DNA from: Microbacterium dauci
GTDB lineage: Bacteria; Actinomycetota; Actinomycetes; Actinomycetales; Microbacteriaceae
DNA length: 64,000 nucleotides
Direction: 5' to 3'
Assembly (NCBI RefSeq): GCF_030065535.1
Contig: NZ_JASJND010000001.1
Coordinates: 186,001-250,000 of the forward strand
Shown here: in pieces, positions 63,914 through 64,000 of the stretch
Layout: each line of letters opens with the position of its first letter
Numbering within the stretch: position 1 is the stretch's first letter
Made by a program: the position numbers and the translations under genes
The notes under the pieces: generated by a model
What the model saw: the letters and a program-made list of their open reading frames with translations, nothing else
What the model was told of the DNA's origin: nothing
Databases searched by the model: none

Positions 63914-64000
63914 AACGGCGAACACCACTACCGCCTGACGAGCACCTGGACCGGCAACCGCGGCACCGGCACGAGCGGGTACCGCGACTACGACCGTGCG
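63911..64000 (+). CDS. OsmC family peroxiredoxin, 3' truncated
   Basis: Thirty codons are visible before the right edge. The N-terminus YRLTSTWTGNRGTGTSGYRD matches the OsmC/Ohr superfamily start (the x-x-TWTGNxGxGTSxYR pattern), which detoxifies organic hydroperoxides through a Cys pair lying beyond the window. The GTG is chosen because CAGACT lies six bases before it. It is divergent from the asparaginase gene. Confidence 0.8.
   Translation, partial: MNGEHHYRLTSTWTGNRGTGTSGYRDYDRA

Overview
The window is high-GC actinobacterial chromosome and looks like Microbacteriaceae, most likely Microbacterium or a close relative. The reasons are the roughly 70% GC content, the conserved order argS / lysA-hom-thrC-thrB / rho / prfA / prmC / sua5 / wecA-like / atp operon, many GTG starts, a DUF222-HNH protein, and heavy use of the heptamer GGATGCC/GGCATCC. 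There is no prophage, insertion sequence, rRNA or CRISPR array, and no gene-free stretch above 300 bases. The largest gap is about 240 bases, at 11406-11648.

Layout. 1-9981: nnrD (cut by the left edge), a GT87-like membrane protein, a thiamine-binding protein, an MFS exporter and a FAD oxidoreductase on +; then metX and metY on -, an SDR on + and a second MFS on -. 10047-14833: a DUF222-HNH protein, a phosphoribosyltransferase, ung, a GNAT acetyltransferase, and a protealysin-like M4 protease overlapping its emfourin-type inhibitor. 14882-20866 (all -): an alpha/beta hydrolase followed by a five-gene peptide ABC importer whose genes overlap by four bases each. 20923-28905: an AhpD-like protein, a tyrosine phosphatase, an arginase-family enzyme, PspA and a TPM-domain protein, DUF3097, trmB and a degenerate CPBP-like protein. 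28913-34140: a 56-residue membrane protein, a guanidine-III riboswitch with an SMR exporter, tRNA-Arg(CCG), a Nudix hydrolase, an NAD(P)-binding protein, an SGNH hydrolase, a transglutaminase and an orphan GAF histidine kinase. 34192-50709: the argS-to-wecA housekeeping block, interrupted by cysK-cysK-cysE on the opposite strand. 50804-57664: the complete ATP synthase operon. 57726-64000: yaaA, a DUF4870 protein, a PP2C phosphatase, an FtsK/EccC-like ATPase, a type III asparaginase and the start of an OsmC-family gene.

Functional themes. Methionine and cysteine assimilation (metX, metY, cysE, two cysK) and the aspartate family (lysA, hom, thrC, thrB) sit in one window. Respiration is represented by the whole F1Fo synthase. 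Envelope stress and extracytoplasmic functions are represented by PspA/TPM, LmeA-like DUF2993 and the WecA-like transferase.

Non-coding signals. The most consistent signal is a leaderless-promoter pattern: a hexamer fitting NANNNT, usually TANNNT, lies exactly 6 bases (twice 7) before the A/GTG start of at least 15 genes on both strands. It fixes many start codons and supports one small gene too short for usual ORF calling. Other signals are the guanidine-III riboswitch, several perfect hairpin terminators, two candidate dispersed intergenic repeats (11557-11595 and 44686-44752), and the over-represented GGATGCC heptamer.

No single new multi-gene system stands out. The parts that most deserve follow-up are the leaderless architecture, the heptamer, the Rho protein without a recognisable N-terminal Rho_N domain, the isolated PP2C/FtsK pair and the 56-residue membrane protein.
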